DNA from: Aquincola tertiaricarbonis
Lineage (GTDB): Bacteria > Pseudomonadota > Gammaproteobacteria > Burkholderiales > Burkholderiaceae_C
Direction of reading: 5' to 3'
Assembly (NCBI RefSeq): GCF_000969605.1
Contig: NZ_JZUE01000006.1
Span: 124,001-188,000, forward strand
Length of the DNA stretch: 64,000 nucleotides
Part shown: piece by piece, positions 50,152 to 58,631 of the stretch
Numbering within the stretch: the first letter of the stretch is position 1
Layout: each line of letters starts with the position of its first letter
Program-made: the position numbers and the translations under genes
Notes under the pieces: generated by a model
Database searches by the model: none
The model's input: the letters and a program-made list of their open reading frames with translations, nothing else
What the model was told of the DNA's origin: nothing

Positions 50152-51168
50152 ATGACGCTCCACCGCCGGCCGCTCGTCCTCGCCTGCCTGTCGGCCTTGC
50201 TGGCCCTGCCCGCCCTGACCGCCACCGCGCAGGACTTCCAGGAGCGCACCATCAAGTTCGGCCACCTCAACAATGCCGACCACCCGGTGAGCGCCGGCGT
50301 CAAGAAGTTCGCCGAACTGCTGGCCGCCAAGACGGGCGGCAAGATGAAGGTGCAGGAGTTCCCGGCCTCCACGCTGGGCAACGAGATGCAGCAGCAGTCG
50401 GCGCTGCAGGGCGGCGTGCAGGAGATGAGCGCGCCGGCCACCACCTCGCTGGCAGGCATCGTCAAGGAGTTCGGCCTGATCGACTTCCCGTTCGCGGTGA
50501 GCGACTTCGGCCAGGCCGACGCGCTGCTGGACGGCCCCTTCGGCCAGGCCCTGCTGGCCAAGCTGCCCGAGAAGGGCCTGGTGGCCCTGGGCTACTGGGA
50601 CCTGGGCTTCCGCAACGTCACCAACAGCAAGCGGCCCATCACCAAGCCGGAAGACCTGGAAGGCCTGAAGCTGCGCGTGATCCCCAATCCGGTGTTCCTC
50701 GAGACCTTCAAGGCGCTGAAGGCCAACCCGACGCCGATGCCCTTCGCCGAGCTGTATGGCGCACTGGAAGCCAAGGCGGTGGACGGCCAGGAGAACCCCT
50801 TCGCGGTGATCCTGTCCAACAAGATGTACGAGGTGCAGAAGTACGTCAGCGCCACCAACCACGTGTACGCGGCCAACATCGTGCTGGTCAGCAAGCGCTT
50901 CTGGGACAAGCTGTCACCGGCCGAGAAGAAGGCGATGAACGACGCCGCCAACGAGGCGCGCAGCTACCAGCGCACCACCAGCCGCGCCGCCGCGCAGAAG
51001 GCCGTGGCCGAGCTGCAGGCCAAGGGCATGCAATACAACGAGCTGACCCCCGCCGCGCAGAACGCGATGAGCGCCATCGCCAAGCCGGTGACCGACCGCC
51101 TGGCCGCCTCCTACGACCCCGCCACGGTCAAGCTCTACAACGACGAGCTGGCCCGCATCCGCAAGTAA
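50152..51168 (+). CDS. dctP: TRAP transporter substrate-binding protein (DctP family)
   Basis: A periplasmic solute receptor of 338 aa with a Sec signal (cleavage near ATA-Q). Family features: IKFGHLNNADHPVSAGVKKF, LKLRVIPNPVFLETFKAL with the carboxylate-binding Arg, and PFAELYGALEAKAVDGQENP. Mature proteins of this type bind organic acids through the conserved Arg. The ATG at 50152 has AGGAG. First gene of the IclR-controlled string and followed by aroQ and the two membrane subunits. Confidence 0.94.
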   Translation: MTLHRRPLVLACLSALLALPALTATAQDFQERTIKFGHLNNADHPVSAGVKKFAELLAAKTGGKMKVQEFPASTLGNEMQQQSALQGGVQEMSAPATTSLAGIVKEFGLIDFPFAVSDFGQADALLDGPFGQALLAKLPEKGLVALGYWDLGFRNVTNSKRPITKPEDLEGLKLRVIPNPVFLETFKALKANPTPMPFAELYGALEAKAVDGQENPFAVILSNKMYEVQKYVSATNHVYAANIVLVSKRFWDKLSPAEKKAMNDAANEARSYQRTTSRAAAQKAVAELQAKGMQYNELTPAAQNAMSAIAKPVTDRLAASYDPATVKLYNDELARIRK

Positions 51169-51205
51169 TGCCCTTCCCCGCCCAAGCCACGCCGACTCCT
51201 TGCGC

Positions 51206-51658
51206 ATGCCCATGAACATCCTCGTCCTTCACGGCCCCAACCTCAACCTGTTCGGCCGCCGCGAGCCGCACATCTACGGCACCACCACGCTGGCGGAAAT
51301 CAACGAACGCCTGGGGGCCATCGCCCGCGAACTGGGCGTGACGCTGGAAACCTTCCAGAGCAACCACGAGGGTGCGCTGATCGACAAGCTGCACGAGCGC
51401 ATCGACAGCGCCCACGGCGCGCTGGTGAACCCGGCCGGCCTCACCCAGCACGGCGTGCCGCTGCACGACGCCATCAAGGCGATGCCCTTCCCGGTGCTGG
51501 AGATCCACATGTCCAACATCGCGGCGCGCGAGGCCTGGCGGGCGCACTCCATCATCTCCCCCGCGGTGAAAGCCACCATCCAGGGCCTGGGCTGGCGCTC
51601 CTACACCTTCGGCCTGCAGGCGCTGGTGGACCTGGTGCGCGAAGGCCAGTCGGCCTGA
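51206..51658 (+). CDS. aroQ: Type II 3-dehydroquinate dehydratase
   Basis: A dodecameric-type dehydroquinase of 150 aa that interconverts 3-dehydroquinate and 3-dehydroshikimate. Conserved parts: LVLHGPNLNLFGRREPHIYG (active-site Asn, Arg, Tyr), FQSNHEGALID, NPAGLTQHGVPLHDAI (catalytic His) and EIHMSNIAAREAWRAHS. The start is ATG 51206 or 51212; there is no clear ribosome site. No signal peptide, so cytoplasmic. Its place inside a TRAP operon points to a catabolic quinate/shikimate role rather than housekeeping synthesis, though that needs a second copy elsewhere to hold. Confidence 0.93.
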   Translation: MPMNILVLHGPNLNLFGRREPHIYGTTTLAEINERLGAIARELGVTLETFQSNHEGALIDKLHERIDSAHGALVNPAGLTQHGVPLHDAIKAMPFPVLEIHMSNIAAREAWRAHSIISPAVKATIQGLGWRSYTFGLQALVDLVREGQSA

Positions 51659-51670
51659 AGGCGGTAGGTC

Positions 51671-52186
51671 GTGTTGAACCGTCTGTTCGGCCTGTACTGC
51701 CGCGCCCTGGAAGCCCTGCTGGTGCTGGCGCTGGCCACCATGGTGCTGCTGGTGTTCGGCAACGTGGTGCTGCGCTATGCCTTCAATTCCGGCATCACGG
51801 TGTCGGAAGAGCTGTCGCGCTGGCTCTTCATCTGGCTCACCTTCCTGGGCGCGGTGGTGGCGCTGCATGAGCACCGGCACCTGGGCACCGACATGCTGCT
51901 GGCCCGGCTGGGCCCGGGCGGGCGGCGCGCCTGCCTGGTCGCCGGCCACCTGCTGATGCTGGGCGCCTGCGGCCTGCTGCTGCAGGGCTCGGTGGAGCAG
52001 ATGCGCATCAACTGGAGCGTGTCCGCGCCTTCCAGCGGCGCGCCCATGGCCGTGGTCTACGGCGCGGCGGTGGTGTTCGCGGCATCGGCCATCCCGATGC
52101 TGGTGGTGGACATGCTGGCGCTGATGCGCCCCGGTGCGACCGAGGACGGCCAGCCCTTCGGCATGACGGCCGAGGAGCAGGCATGA
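51671..52186 (+). CDS. dctQ: TRAP transporter small permease (DctQ family)
   Basis: The small 4-helix membrane subunit, 171 aa: LEALLVLALATMVLLVFGNV, then WLFIWLTFLGAVVALHEHRH and two further helices. The start is GTG at 51671, preceded by AAGGCGG, 12 nt after the aroQ stop. It overlaps dctM by ATGA. It stabilises DctM and helps docking of the loaded binding protein. Confidence 0.92.
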   Translation: MLNRLFGLYCRALEALLVLALATMVLLVFGNVVLRYAFNSGITVSEELSRWLFIWLTFLGAVVALHEHRHLGTDMLLARLGPGGRRACLVAGHLLMLGACGLLLQGSVEQMRINWSVSAPSSGAPMAVVYGAAVVFAASAIPMLVVDMLALMRPGATEDGQPFGMTAEEQA

Positions 52187-53460
52187 CCATCACCGTCTTC
52201 CTCGGCTCGCTGCTGGGCGCCATGGCCCTGGGCGTGCCCATCGCCTTCGCGCTGCTGCTGTGCGGCGTGGCGCTGATGTGGCACCTGGACCTGTTCGATG
52301 CGCAGATCCTCGCGCAGAACCTGATCAGCGGCGCCGACAGCTTCCCGCTGCTGGCCGTGCCCTTCTTCATGCTGGCCGGCGAGATCATGAACACCGGCGG
52401 GCTCTCGCGCCGCATCGTCAACCTGGCGCTGGCCATCGTGGGCCACGTGCGCGGCGGCCTGGGCTACGTGGCCATCGTGGCGGCCTGCCTGATGTCCGCC
52501 TTGTCGGGCTCCGCGGTGGCCGACGCGGCCGCGCTCAGCGCACTGCTGCTGCCGATGATGGTGGCCGCCGGCCACGACAAGGCCCGCTCCGGCGGCCTCA
52601 TCGCGGCCTGTGGCGTGATCGGTCCGGTGATCCCGCCGTCCATCGGCTTCGTGGTGTTCGGCGTGGCGGCCAACGTGTCGATCAGCAAGCTCTTCCTGGC
52701 CGGCATCATGCCGGGGCTGATGCTGGGCGCCGCGCTGTGGCTCACCTGGTGGTGGATGGCGCGCCGCGAGGCGCTGACCCCCCCGCCGCGGCGCACCCGC
52801 GCCGAGGTGCTGGTGAGCCTGCGCGAGGCCTCCTGGGCGCTGCTGCTGCCGGTGATCGTGGTGGTGGGCCTGAAGTTCGGCGTGTTCACGCCCACCGAGG
52901 CCGCCGTGGTGGCCGCGGTGTATGCGCTGCTCATCTCCACGCTGGTGTACCGCGAACTGCCGCTGGGCCGGCTGTACGCGGTGTTCGTGGATGCCGCCAA
53001 GACCAGCGCCATCGTGATGTTCCTGGTGGCTGCGGCCATGGTCAGCGCCTGGCTGGTGACGGTGGCGGGCCTGCCCGCGCTGGTGGTCAGCCTGGTGGAG
53101 CCGTTGATCGACCAGCCCACGCTGCTGATGCTGGCGCTGATGGCGCTGGTGCTGTTCGTGGGCACCGCCATGGACATGACGCCCACCATCCTGATCCTGA
53201 CGCCGGTGCTGATGCCGGTGGTGGCCGCCGCCGGCATCGACCCGGTGTACTTCGGCGTGCTGTTCATGATCAACAACTCCATCGGCCTCATCACGCCGCC
53301 CGTGGGCGCCGTGCTCAACACCGTGGCCGGCGTCGGCCGCATGAGCATGGACGCGGTGACCCGCGGCGTGGTGCCCTTCCTCATCGCCCAGTTCGGGCTG
53401 CTGTTGCTGCTGGTGCTGTTCCCCAAGCTGGTGACGGTGCCCGCGCGTTGGTTCTATTGA
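52183..53460 (+). CDS. dctM: TRAP transporter large permease (DctM family)
   Basis: The 425-aa transport subunit with about 12-13 helices; it drives import with a sodium or proton gradient. Typical parts: LLAVPFFMLAGEIMNTGGLS, SALSGSAVADAAALSALLLP, IGPVIPPSIGFVVFGVAANV and GLITPPVGAVLNTVAGV. Complete. The ThuA-like gene starts 31 nt after its stop, which suggests that the operon continues. Confidence 0.94.
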   Translation: MTITVFLGSLLGAMALGVPIAFALLLCGVALMWHLDLFDAQILAQNLISGADSFPLLAVPFFMLAGEIMNTGGLSRRIVNLALAIVGHVRGGLGYVAIVAACLMSALSGSAVADAAALSALLLPMMVAAGHDKARSGGLIAACGVIGPVIPPSIGFVVFGVAANVSISKLFLAGIMPGLMLGAALWLTWWWMARREALTPPPRRTRAEVLVSLREASWALLLPVIVVVGLKFGVFTPTEAAVVAAVYALLISTLVYRELPLGRLYAVFVDAAKTSAIVMFLVAAAMVSAWLVTVAGLPALVVSLVEPLIDQPTLLMLALMALVLFVGTAMDMTPTILILTPVLMPVVAAAGIDPVYFGVLFMINNSIGLITPPVGAVLNTVAGVGRMSMDAVTRGVVPFLIAQFGLLLLLVLFPKLVTVPARWFY

Positions 53461-53491
53461 TTCCAGACCCCACCCAGAGAGGAGACCCGTG

Positions 53492-54439
53492 ATGAAGACG
53501 ACAGGCAAGACCCTTCAACTGACCCTGGCCGCGGCCGCCGTGCTGAGCTGCTTCGGTGCGCAGGCCCAGGCCACCAAGAAGGTCAATTCGAAGAACATCG
53601 ACCCGTACTACAACGTGTGCCGGGGCACCAGCCCCGAGTGCTACAACGACTGGAAGGCGTTCGAGAACACGCCCAACCGCGTGCTGATCTATTCGCGCAC
53701 CGCCGGCCCGCGCCATGCCAACCTGGGCCCTGCGCTGGCACCCGGCCTGAACCCGCCGCTGGCCGAGACCAACGTGATGCAGTCGGGCCTGGTGCGCATG
53801 CTGACCGAAGCCGGCATCCAGGCCGACTGGACCGAGGACGTGACCGTGCTCAGCGGCCGCATCAACAACTACAAGACGGTGATCTTCGCCAGCAGCAACC
53901 GCGACACGCTGTGGAACGCCACCGCCACCACCAGCAACGACGCGGCCCGCACCTCGCTGCGCAACTACATGCGCCGCGGCGGCGGCTTCGTGGCCCTGCA
54001 CAACGCCTTCGGTGCCGAATACAACTGGCCCTACTACGAAGGCCTGCTGGGCAATGCCAACTTCTACAACCACGGCCCCAACCGCGCCGGCACGGTGGAG
54101 CTGATCGGCAACGACCCGTCGACCGCCGGCATCTCTGCTCGCTTCGAGTTCCAGGACGAGTGGTACAACCTCGCGCCCTTCCCCACCAACGTGAAGTTCC
54201 TGGCCAAGGTGGACGTGAGCACGCTCAACCCCACCACCGGCGCGCCGCACCCCGGCCACCCCGACTTCCATCCGGTGACCTGGTGCCAGTACTACGACGG
54301 CGGCCGCGCCTGGCTGACCACGCTGGGCCACAACGCCACCTCCTTCACCGGCTCGGGCCCCGGCGCCGCGCAGTTCCAGAAGATGGTGGTGCAGGGCGTG
54401 AAGTCGACCATGGGCCTGACGCCCTTCTGCACGCAGTGA
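53492..54439 (+). CDS. ThuA-domain exported protein
   Basis: An exported 315-aa protein (signal peptide to about AQA-T) with a ThuA-like (trehalose-utilisation, glutamine-amidotransferase-like) domain: VLIYSRTAGPRHANLGPALA, YKTVIFASSNRDTLWN, GGGFVALHNAFGAEYNWPYY and HPVTWCQYYDGGRAWLTTLGH. ThuA proteins usually act on sugars; two extra cysteines near the N-terminus (YNVCRGTSPECYNDW) may form a disulfide. The start is ATG 53492; GTG 53489 is directly before it and the AGGAG serves either. Confidence 0.87.
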   Translation: MKTTGKTLQLTLAAAAVLSCFGAQAQATKKVNSKNIDPYYNVCRGTSPECYNDWKAFENTPNRVLIYSRTAGPRHANLGPALAPGLNPPLAETNVMQSGLVRMLTEAGIQADWTEDVTVLSGRINNYKTVIFASSNRDTLWNATATTSNDAARTSLRNYMRRGGGFVALHNAFGAEYNWPYYEGLLGNANFYNHGPNRAGTVELIGNDPSTAGISARFEFQDEWYNLAPFPTNVKFLAKVDVSTLNPTTGAPHPGHPDFHPVTWCQYYDGGRAWLTTLGHNATSFTGSGPGAAQFQKMVVQGVKSTMGLTPFCTQ

Positions 54440-54447
54440 GGCAGGCC

Positions 54448-55020
54448 ATGAAGCAGTACCTCGCGCTGGGCGCCATGGCCCTGGGCCTGGCGGCCGCGCT
54501 GCCGGCCAGCGCCGCTTCCTTCACCTTCAGCTTCGACAACATCGACAGCGTCGATGAGGTGGACTCGGAGAACAACACGACCCTGGGCTTCAACCTGGGC
54601 GCCGACTCGTTCATCACCGGCATGCGCTACGAGGTGGACGTGGAAGCCTTCACGAACAGCTGGCTCAGCGAGCTGACGCTGCGCGTGGGCGGCATGTCGG
54701 GTGAAGGCTTCGACTTCATCCCGGTGCCCGACGTCACCGAGTCGGGCCGCCGCACGCTGACGGGCAGCCTCGACCTGCTGAACCAGGGCCTGTCCTTCCG
54801 CCTGGGCAGCGACGGCAGGCTGGGCCTGCAGTTCTACGACGACATCAACGACCTGGCCGGTGCCGACGGCAAGTGGCACAGCGGCCGCCTGACCTTCGAC
54901 TACGTGGCCGCGCCGGTGCCCGAGCCCGCCACCTGGGCCACCCTGGTGGCCGGCCTCGGAGCGGTGGGCCTGGTGGCCTCGCGCCGCCAGCGCCGCGACC
55001 GCCGCCCGCGACCCGACTGA
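54448..55020 (+). CDS. PEP-CTERM sorting domain protein
   Basis: An exported 190-aa protein: signal peptide (ALPASA-A), a beta-rich domain (FDNIDSVDEVDSENNTTLGF, GGMSGEGFDFIPV) and a C-terminal PEP-CTERM sorting signal, VPEPATWATLVAGLGAVGLV followed by a basic tail. Such proteins are cut and anchored or released by an exosortase, not present in this window. It starts 8 nt after the ThuA gene, hence cotranslated. Confidence 0.87.
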   Translation: MKQYLALGAMALGLAAALPASAASFTFSFDNIDSVDEVDSENNTTLGFNLGADSFITGMRYEVDVEAFTNSWLSELTLRVGGMSGEGFDFIPVPDVTESGRRTLTGSLDLLNQGLSFRLGSDGRLGLQFYDDINDLAGADGKWHSGRLTFDYVAAPVPEPATWATLVAGLGAVGLVASRRQRRDRRPRPD

Positions 55021-55073
55021 CCCTTTCCTGACCCTGCCAGGCCCGGCAGCGGGCGCGCGCCCCATCTCGCGCA

Positions 55074-55110
55074 GCCGCTGGGCCCCGCCACGTCCGTACG
55101 CCCCAGCGGC
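55074..55110 (+). other. Intra-operon stem-loop upstream of the quinoprotein gene
   Basis: The 132-nt gap before the PQQ gene holds GCCGCTGGG (55074-55082) pairing perfectly with CCCAGCGGC (55102-55110) around a 19-nt loop, about 40 nt before the ATG. It could be an attenuator or an mRNA processing or stability element that sets the ratio of quinoprotein to upstream gene products. Confidence 0.45.
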
Positions 55111-55152
55111 CGCCAGAGCCGCCCCCATGAACTGTTCTCCAGGAGTACCCCG

Positions 55153-57189
55153 ATGAACTTCAATTCCACCCTGCGGCTGCTGCTGGGCGCCGGCCTGCTG
55201 GCCGCGGCCCAGCTGGCTTCGGCCGCCGACAACTGCTGCGTACCCACCACCACCGACTTCCCGAAGGTGGGCGGCAACCTGGGCAACCAGAACTACTCGT
55301 CGCTGGCCAAGATCCACAAGGGCAACGTGCGCCAGCTGGGCGCAGCGTGGATGACCAGCCTGGAAGGCGGCGCCAAGGCCGGCAATGCGCAGAGCACCGC
55401 GGTGGCGGTGGACGGCGTGCTGTTCATCGAGACCGCGCAAGGCCGCGTGCATGCGGTGGACGGCAAGACCGGCGCGGTGAAGTGGAGCTATAACCCCGGC
55501 CGCGGCGGCCAGACGCGCCGTGGCGTGGCCGTGGGCGACGGCAAGGTCTACACGCTCACCACCGGCAACTACGTCATCGCGCTGGACCAGAAGACCGGCC
55601 AGGTGGTGTGGGAGCGCCAGCACGAGGGCTACGGCAACATCGCCAAGGTGGCCGTGGTGTACCACGACGGCATGATCTACGTGGGCACCAACGACGGCCC
55701 GCGCGGCGCCGGCCTGGCCCTCAATGCCAAGAACGGCGACCTGGTGTGGCACTTCTTCGGCGCAGCCGCGCCCGGCACGATCGGCGGCGACACCTGGGAG
55801 GGTGACAGCCACCTCACCGGCGGGGCCACGCCGTGGATCCACCCGGCCATCGACCCCGAGCTGAACACGGTGTACTGGACCTTCGGCAATGCCCGCGCGG
55901 GCTCGTCGCAGAACGGCTCCACCCGCGGCGGCCAGAACCTGTTTGCCAACTCCATCGTGGCGATGGATGCCAAGACCGGCACCTACAAGTGGCACTTCCA
56001 GTCCATCCACCACGACATCTGGGACATGGACAACGTGATGGCGCCGGTGCTGGCCGACATCCGCGTGGCCGGCCAGACGAAGAAGGCCGTGGTCTACGGC
56101 AGCAAGACCGGCATGTACTACATCCTGGACCGCAGCAACGGCCAGCCGCTGCTGGGCATCGACGAGAAGCCGGTGCCGGTGGACCCGCGCCAGAAGAGCT
56201 GGCCCACGCAGCCCTGGCCGCGCGGCGGCAGCTTCATCCCCACCTGCCCCACCAACGAAGGCCCGGCCCGCGCCGTGCCCAACTTCAAGACCGGCTGCCT
56301 GTACGCGGCGCACTGGGACGAGCCCATCCTGTCCTTCCCCGGCCAGGGCGGCGGTGCCGACTGGAACCACCAGTCCTTCAGCCACACCACCAAGTGGATG
56401 TACACCGGCGTGGGCTACGTGGGCTCGGCCCACTCGCTGACCGAAGCCAGCAACGGCCTGCGCCCGCTGGGCACCGGCATGTCCGGTGGCATCGTGGCCG
56501 TCGATCCCTCCACCAACCAGGTGGTGTGGAAGAAGGACCTGCCCTGGTCCGTGGCGCACGGCAACGGCATCCTGACGACGGCCAGCAACCTGCTGTTCAT
56601 CGGCCAGCCCGACGGCAACCTGCTGGGCCTGGATGCGCTGAACGGCCGCGAGCTGTGGCGCTTCCAGACCGGCGCCAGCATCAACGCCAGCCCCATCACC
56701 TACCAGATCGACGGTGAGCAGTACATGGCGGTGTTCGCCGGCGGCTCGGGCCTGCCTTTCAGCGACGCGCCGCGCGGCGACTACCTGTGGGCCTTCAAGG
56801 TGGGCGGCAAGGTGCCGCAGGCCGAAGCCCCGGTGCCGCCGTCCACCCGCCGCCAGATCACCGCCCCGGCGGTGGAAGGCTCGGTGGTCAACAACACCGT
56901 GGTGCTCAACCGCACCTACACCAACGGCGTGGTGGGCAGCGAGGAACGCGACACCGTCAATGCGATGGCGCCGCAGCACCTGCGCGTGCCGCAGGGCACC
57001 ACCGTGACCTTCCACAACCCGGCCACCAACGCCAAGAACCACTGCGCGACGCAGTTCTTCGAAGGCCTGTTCAACGCCGGCCCGCTGGCCCCGGGACAGT
57101 CGTTCTCGTACACCTTCAACCAGAAGGGCGAGTACTTCTACAACGACTGCACCAGCCCCCGGGCCACGGGCAAGGTCGTCGTCTATTAA
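55153..57189 (+). CDS. PQQ-dependent quinoprotein dehydrogenase with cupredoxin-like C-terminal domain
   Basis: An exported 678-aa protein. After the signal peptide (LASA-A) and a vicinal Cys pair (C28-C29), residues ~40-580 form a PQQ beta-propeller with repeated W-docking motifs (GAVKWSYNP, GQVVWERQ, GDLVWHFF) and the active-site region SIHHDIWDMDNVMAPVLADI. The closest pattern is glucose/quinate-type dehydrogenases, but it lacks their membrane domain. The last ~72 residues look like a cupredoxin (TTVTFHNPATNAKNH, APGQSFSYTFNQKGEYFYND); of the usual copper ligands His630 and Cys666 remain, while the later His and Met are absent. Probably a periplasmic alcohol, polyol or sugar oxidase; substrate unknown. 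Confidence 0.86.
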   Translation: MNFNSTLRLLLGAGLLAAAQLASAADNCCVPTTTDFPKVGGNLGNQNYSSLAKIHKGNVRQLGAAWMTSLEGGAKAGNAQSTAVAVDGVLFIETAQGRVHAVDGKTGAVKWSYNPGRGGQTRRGVAVGDGKVYTLTTGNYVIALDQKTGQVVWERQHEGYGNIAKVAVVYHDGMIYVGTNDGPRGAGLALNAKNGDLVWHFFGAAAPGTIGGDTWEGDSHLTGGATPWIHPAIDPELNTVYWTFGNARAGSSQNGSTRGGQNLFANSIVAMDAKTGTYKWHFQSIHHDIWDMDNVMAPVLADIRVAGQTKKAVVYGSKTGMYYILDRSNGQPLLGIDEKPVPVDPRQKSWPTQPWPRGGSFIPTCPTNEGPARAVPNFKTGCLYAAHWDEPILSFPGQGGGADWNHQSFSHTTKWMYTGVGYVGSAHSLTEASNGLRPLGTGMSGGIVAVDPSTNQVVWKKDLPWSVAHGNGILTTASNLLFIGQPDGNLLGLDALNGRELWRFQTGASINASPITYQIDGEQYMAVFAGGSGLPFSDAPRGDYLWAFKVGGKVPQAEAPVPPSTRRQITAPAVEGSVVNNTVVLNRTYTNGVVGSEERDTVNAMAPQHLRVPQGTTVTFHNPATNAKNHCATQFFEGLFNAGPLAPGQSFSYTFNQKGEYFYNDCTSPRATGKVVVY

Positions 57190-57204
57190 TTTAGGAGGAT
57201 CCCC

Positions 57205-57978
57205 ATGAACATCAAGCTTCTGGGCGCGGCCTGCGCGCTCACCCTCGGCTCGGCTGGCGCGATGGCGCAGGTCGGCGCCGGTTTCCAGATCACCTCGTTC
57301 TCGCACGTGGTGTCGGGCGGCACGCTGAGCTGGGTCGACGACAGCCGCTTCGTCGAGCTGGCGGTGGAATCCAAGGAGGCCGGCGGCCTCGGCGGCAACG
57401 ACGTGGACAGCGCGATGGAGGCTGCCAGCTTGTCTACACAAGTGGCGCATGCCAGCGCGCAGGCCAGCGGCACCGCATCCGGCCTGCTGGCCGGCCGGGT
57501 GACTGCCACGCCTTCGTTCGTGGATGCATTCGCCCAGCCCCACCAGGGCGAGGCGAGTGCCTTCAGCGGCGGCGCCTTCACGCTGTCGCAGGCCGGCACC
57601 GTGACCTTCACCGTGAACTACACGCTGGATGCCACCTCGCCGCTGAACCAGCCGCTGTACAGCTACGGCTTTGCCGAGCTGGTGTTCGGTGCCGGCAACT
57701 ACGACACCAACGCCATCGACCAGCTCACCGACCGCATCGACTCGGTGCAGGAAGCCGGCGGCAGCGGCATGCGCAACGGCAGCTTCACGCTCACCGTTGC
57801 CATGGAAGGCCCGCAGCAGATGGGCTACTACAGCTTCAACGGCAATGCCTTCGCCAGCGCCGTCACTGCCGTGCCCGAGCCTTCGGAATGGGCGCTGATG
57901 CTGGCCGGCCTGGGCGTGCTGGGTGGCTGGCGGCTGCGCCAGCAGCGCCGCGCCGGGCGGCAGGAGGTGGCGGCATGA
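57205..57978 (+). CDS. PEP-CTERM sorting domain protein
   Basis: An exported 257-aa protein with signal peptide (AMA-Q), a beta-rich body with Ser/Ala/Thr-rich parts (STQVAHASAQASGTASGLLA), and the sorting signal VPEPSEWALMLAGLGVLGGW plus an Arg-rich tail. A strong AGGAGG ribosome site precedes ATG 57205, 15 nt after the quinoprotein stop. It overlaps the next gene by ATGA. Confidence 0.88.
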   Translation: MNIKLLGAACALTLGSAGAMAQVGAGFQITSFSHVVSGGTLSWVDDSRFVELAVESKEAGGLGGNDVDSAMEAASLSTQVAHASAQASGTASGLLAGRVTATPSFVDAFAQPHQGEASAFSGGAFTLSQAGTVTFTVNYTLDATSPLNQPLYSYGFAELVFGAGNYDTNAIDQLTDRIDSVQEAGGSGMRNGSFTLTVAMEGPQQMGYYSFNGNAFASAVTAVPEPSEWALMLAGLGVLGGWRLRQQRRAGRQEVAA

Positions 57979-58631
57979 GGGGCCTGGTGCATCGTGCGGC
58001 CGCGGTGGCCGCGGCCTGTGCGGCACTGCTGGCCGCGCCCGCGGCCCAGGCGCTGGACATCGGCGGGCTGTCGCTGGACGAAGCCGGCTTCGCCGACACG
58101 CTGGTGTCGTCCACCGGCGTGTTCACCACCTCCAGCGGCACGTTGGCCGACGCGCTGACGGACGGCAGCCTGTCGACCTGGGCCATGTCCACCACCGCAG
58201 GTGCCAAGGTGGTGCTGGGCTTCACCGACCGGGTGCTGGTCAACGGCGCGGGGAACGACCTGGCGCTGTTCGAGCGCGGGCATGAGGCCTACGAGTATTC
58301 GCAGGAAGGCTTCGACAGCTTCAACGTGACCATCAACGGCATCACCCGCCTGTACTTCACCACCGAGACCACCACCATCATCGACGACTACAACGTCAAC
58401 ATGACGACGGTGGACCTCAGCTTCTTCGGCGTGGCCGAGGGCGCCACGGTGTCGCAGGTGCAGATCGGGCTGGACTACAACACCCGCGGCTCGCTGCCGC
58501 AGCTGCAGCTGGTGGCGGGCATCAACACCGTGGCGGCCGTGCCGGAGCCGGCCACGGTGCTGATGACGCTGGCCGGCCTGGGGGTGGTGGGCGTCTTCGC
58601 CCGCCGGCGCCAGCGGGCGGCCGCGGCATGA
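57975..58631 (+). CDS. PEP-CTERM sorting domain protein
   Basis: An exported 218-aa protein: signal peptide (AQA-L), a beta-sandwich-like body similar to discoidin/adhesive modules (LGFTDRVLVNGAGNDLALFE, GFDSFNVTINGITRLYFT), then VPEPATVLMTLAGLGVVGVF and a basic end. Like its neighbours it should be processed by an exosortase. The ATG overlaps the preceding stop, and its own stop overlaps the next start, so at least three genes are tightly coupled. Confidence 0.88.
   Translation: MRGLVHRAAAVAAACAALLAAPAAQALDIGGLSLDEAGFADTLVSSTGVFTTSSGTLADALTDGSLSTWAMSTTAGAKVVLGFTDRVLVNGAGNDLALFERGHEAYEYSQEGFDSFNVTINGITRLYFTTETTTIIDDYNVNMTTVDLSFFGVAEGATVSQVQIGLDYNTRGSLPQLQLVAGINTVAAVPEPATVLMTLAGLGVVGVFARRRQRAAAA

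Noticed and set aside
55153-57189. WDMD in the quinoprotein as a sign of lanthanide dependence (the DxD rule of XoxF-type enzymes).
   Set aside because: The same HHDxWDMD context occurs in calcium/magnesium-type membrane glucose dehydrogenases, so the second Asp is not diagnostic here.
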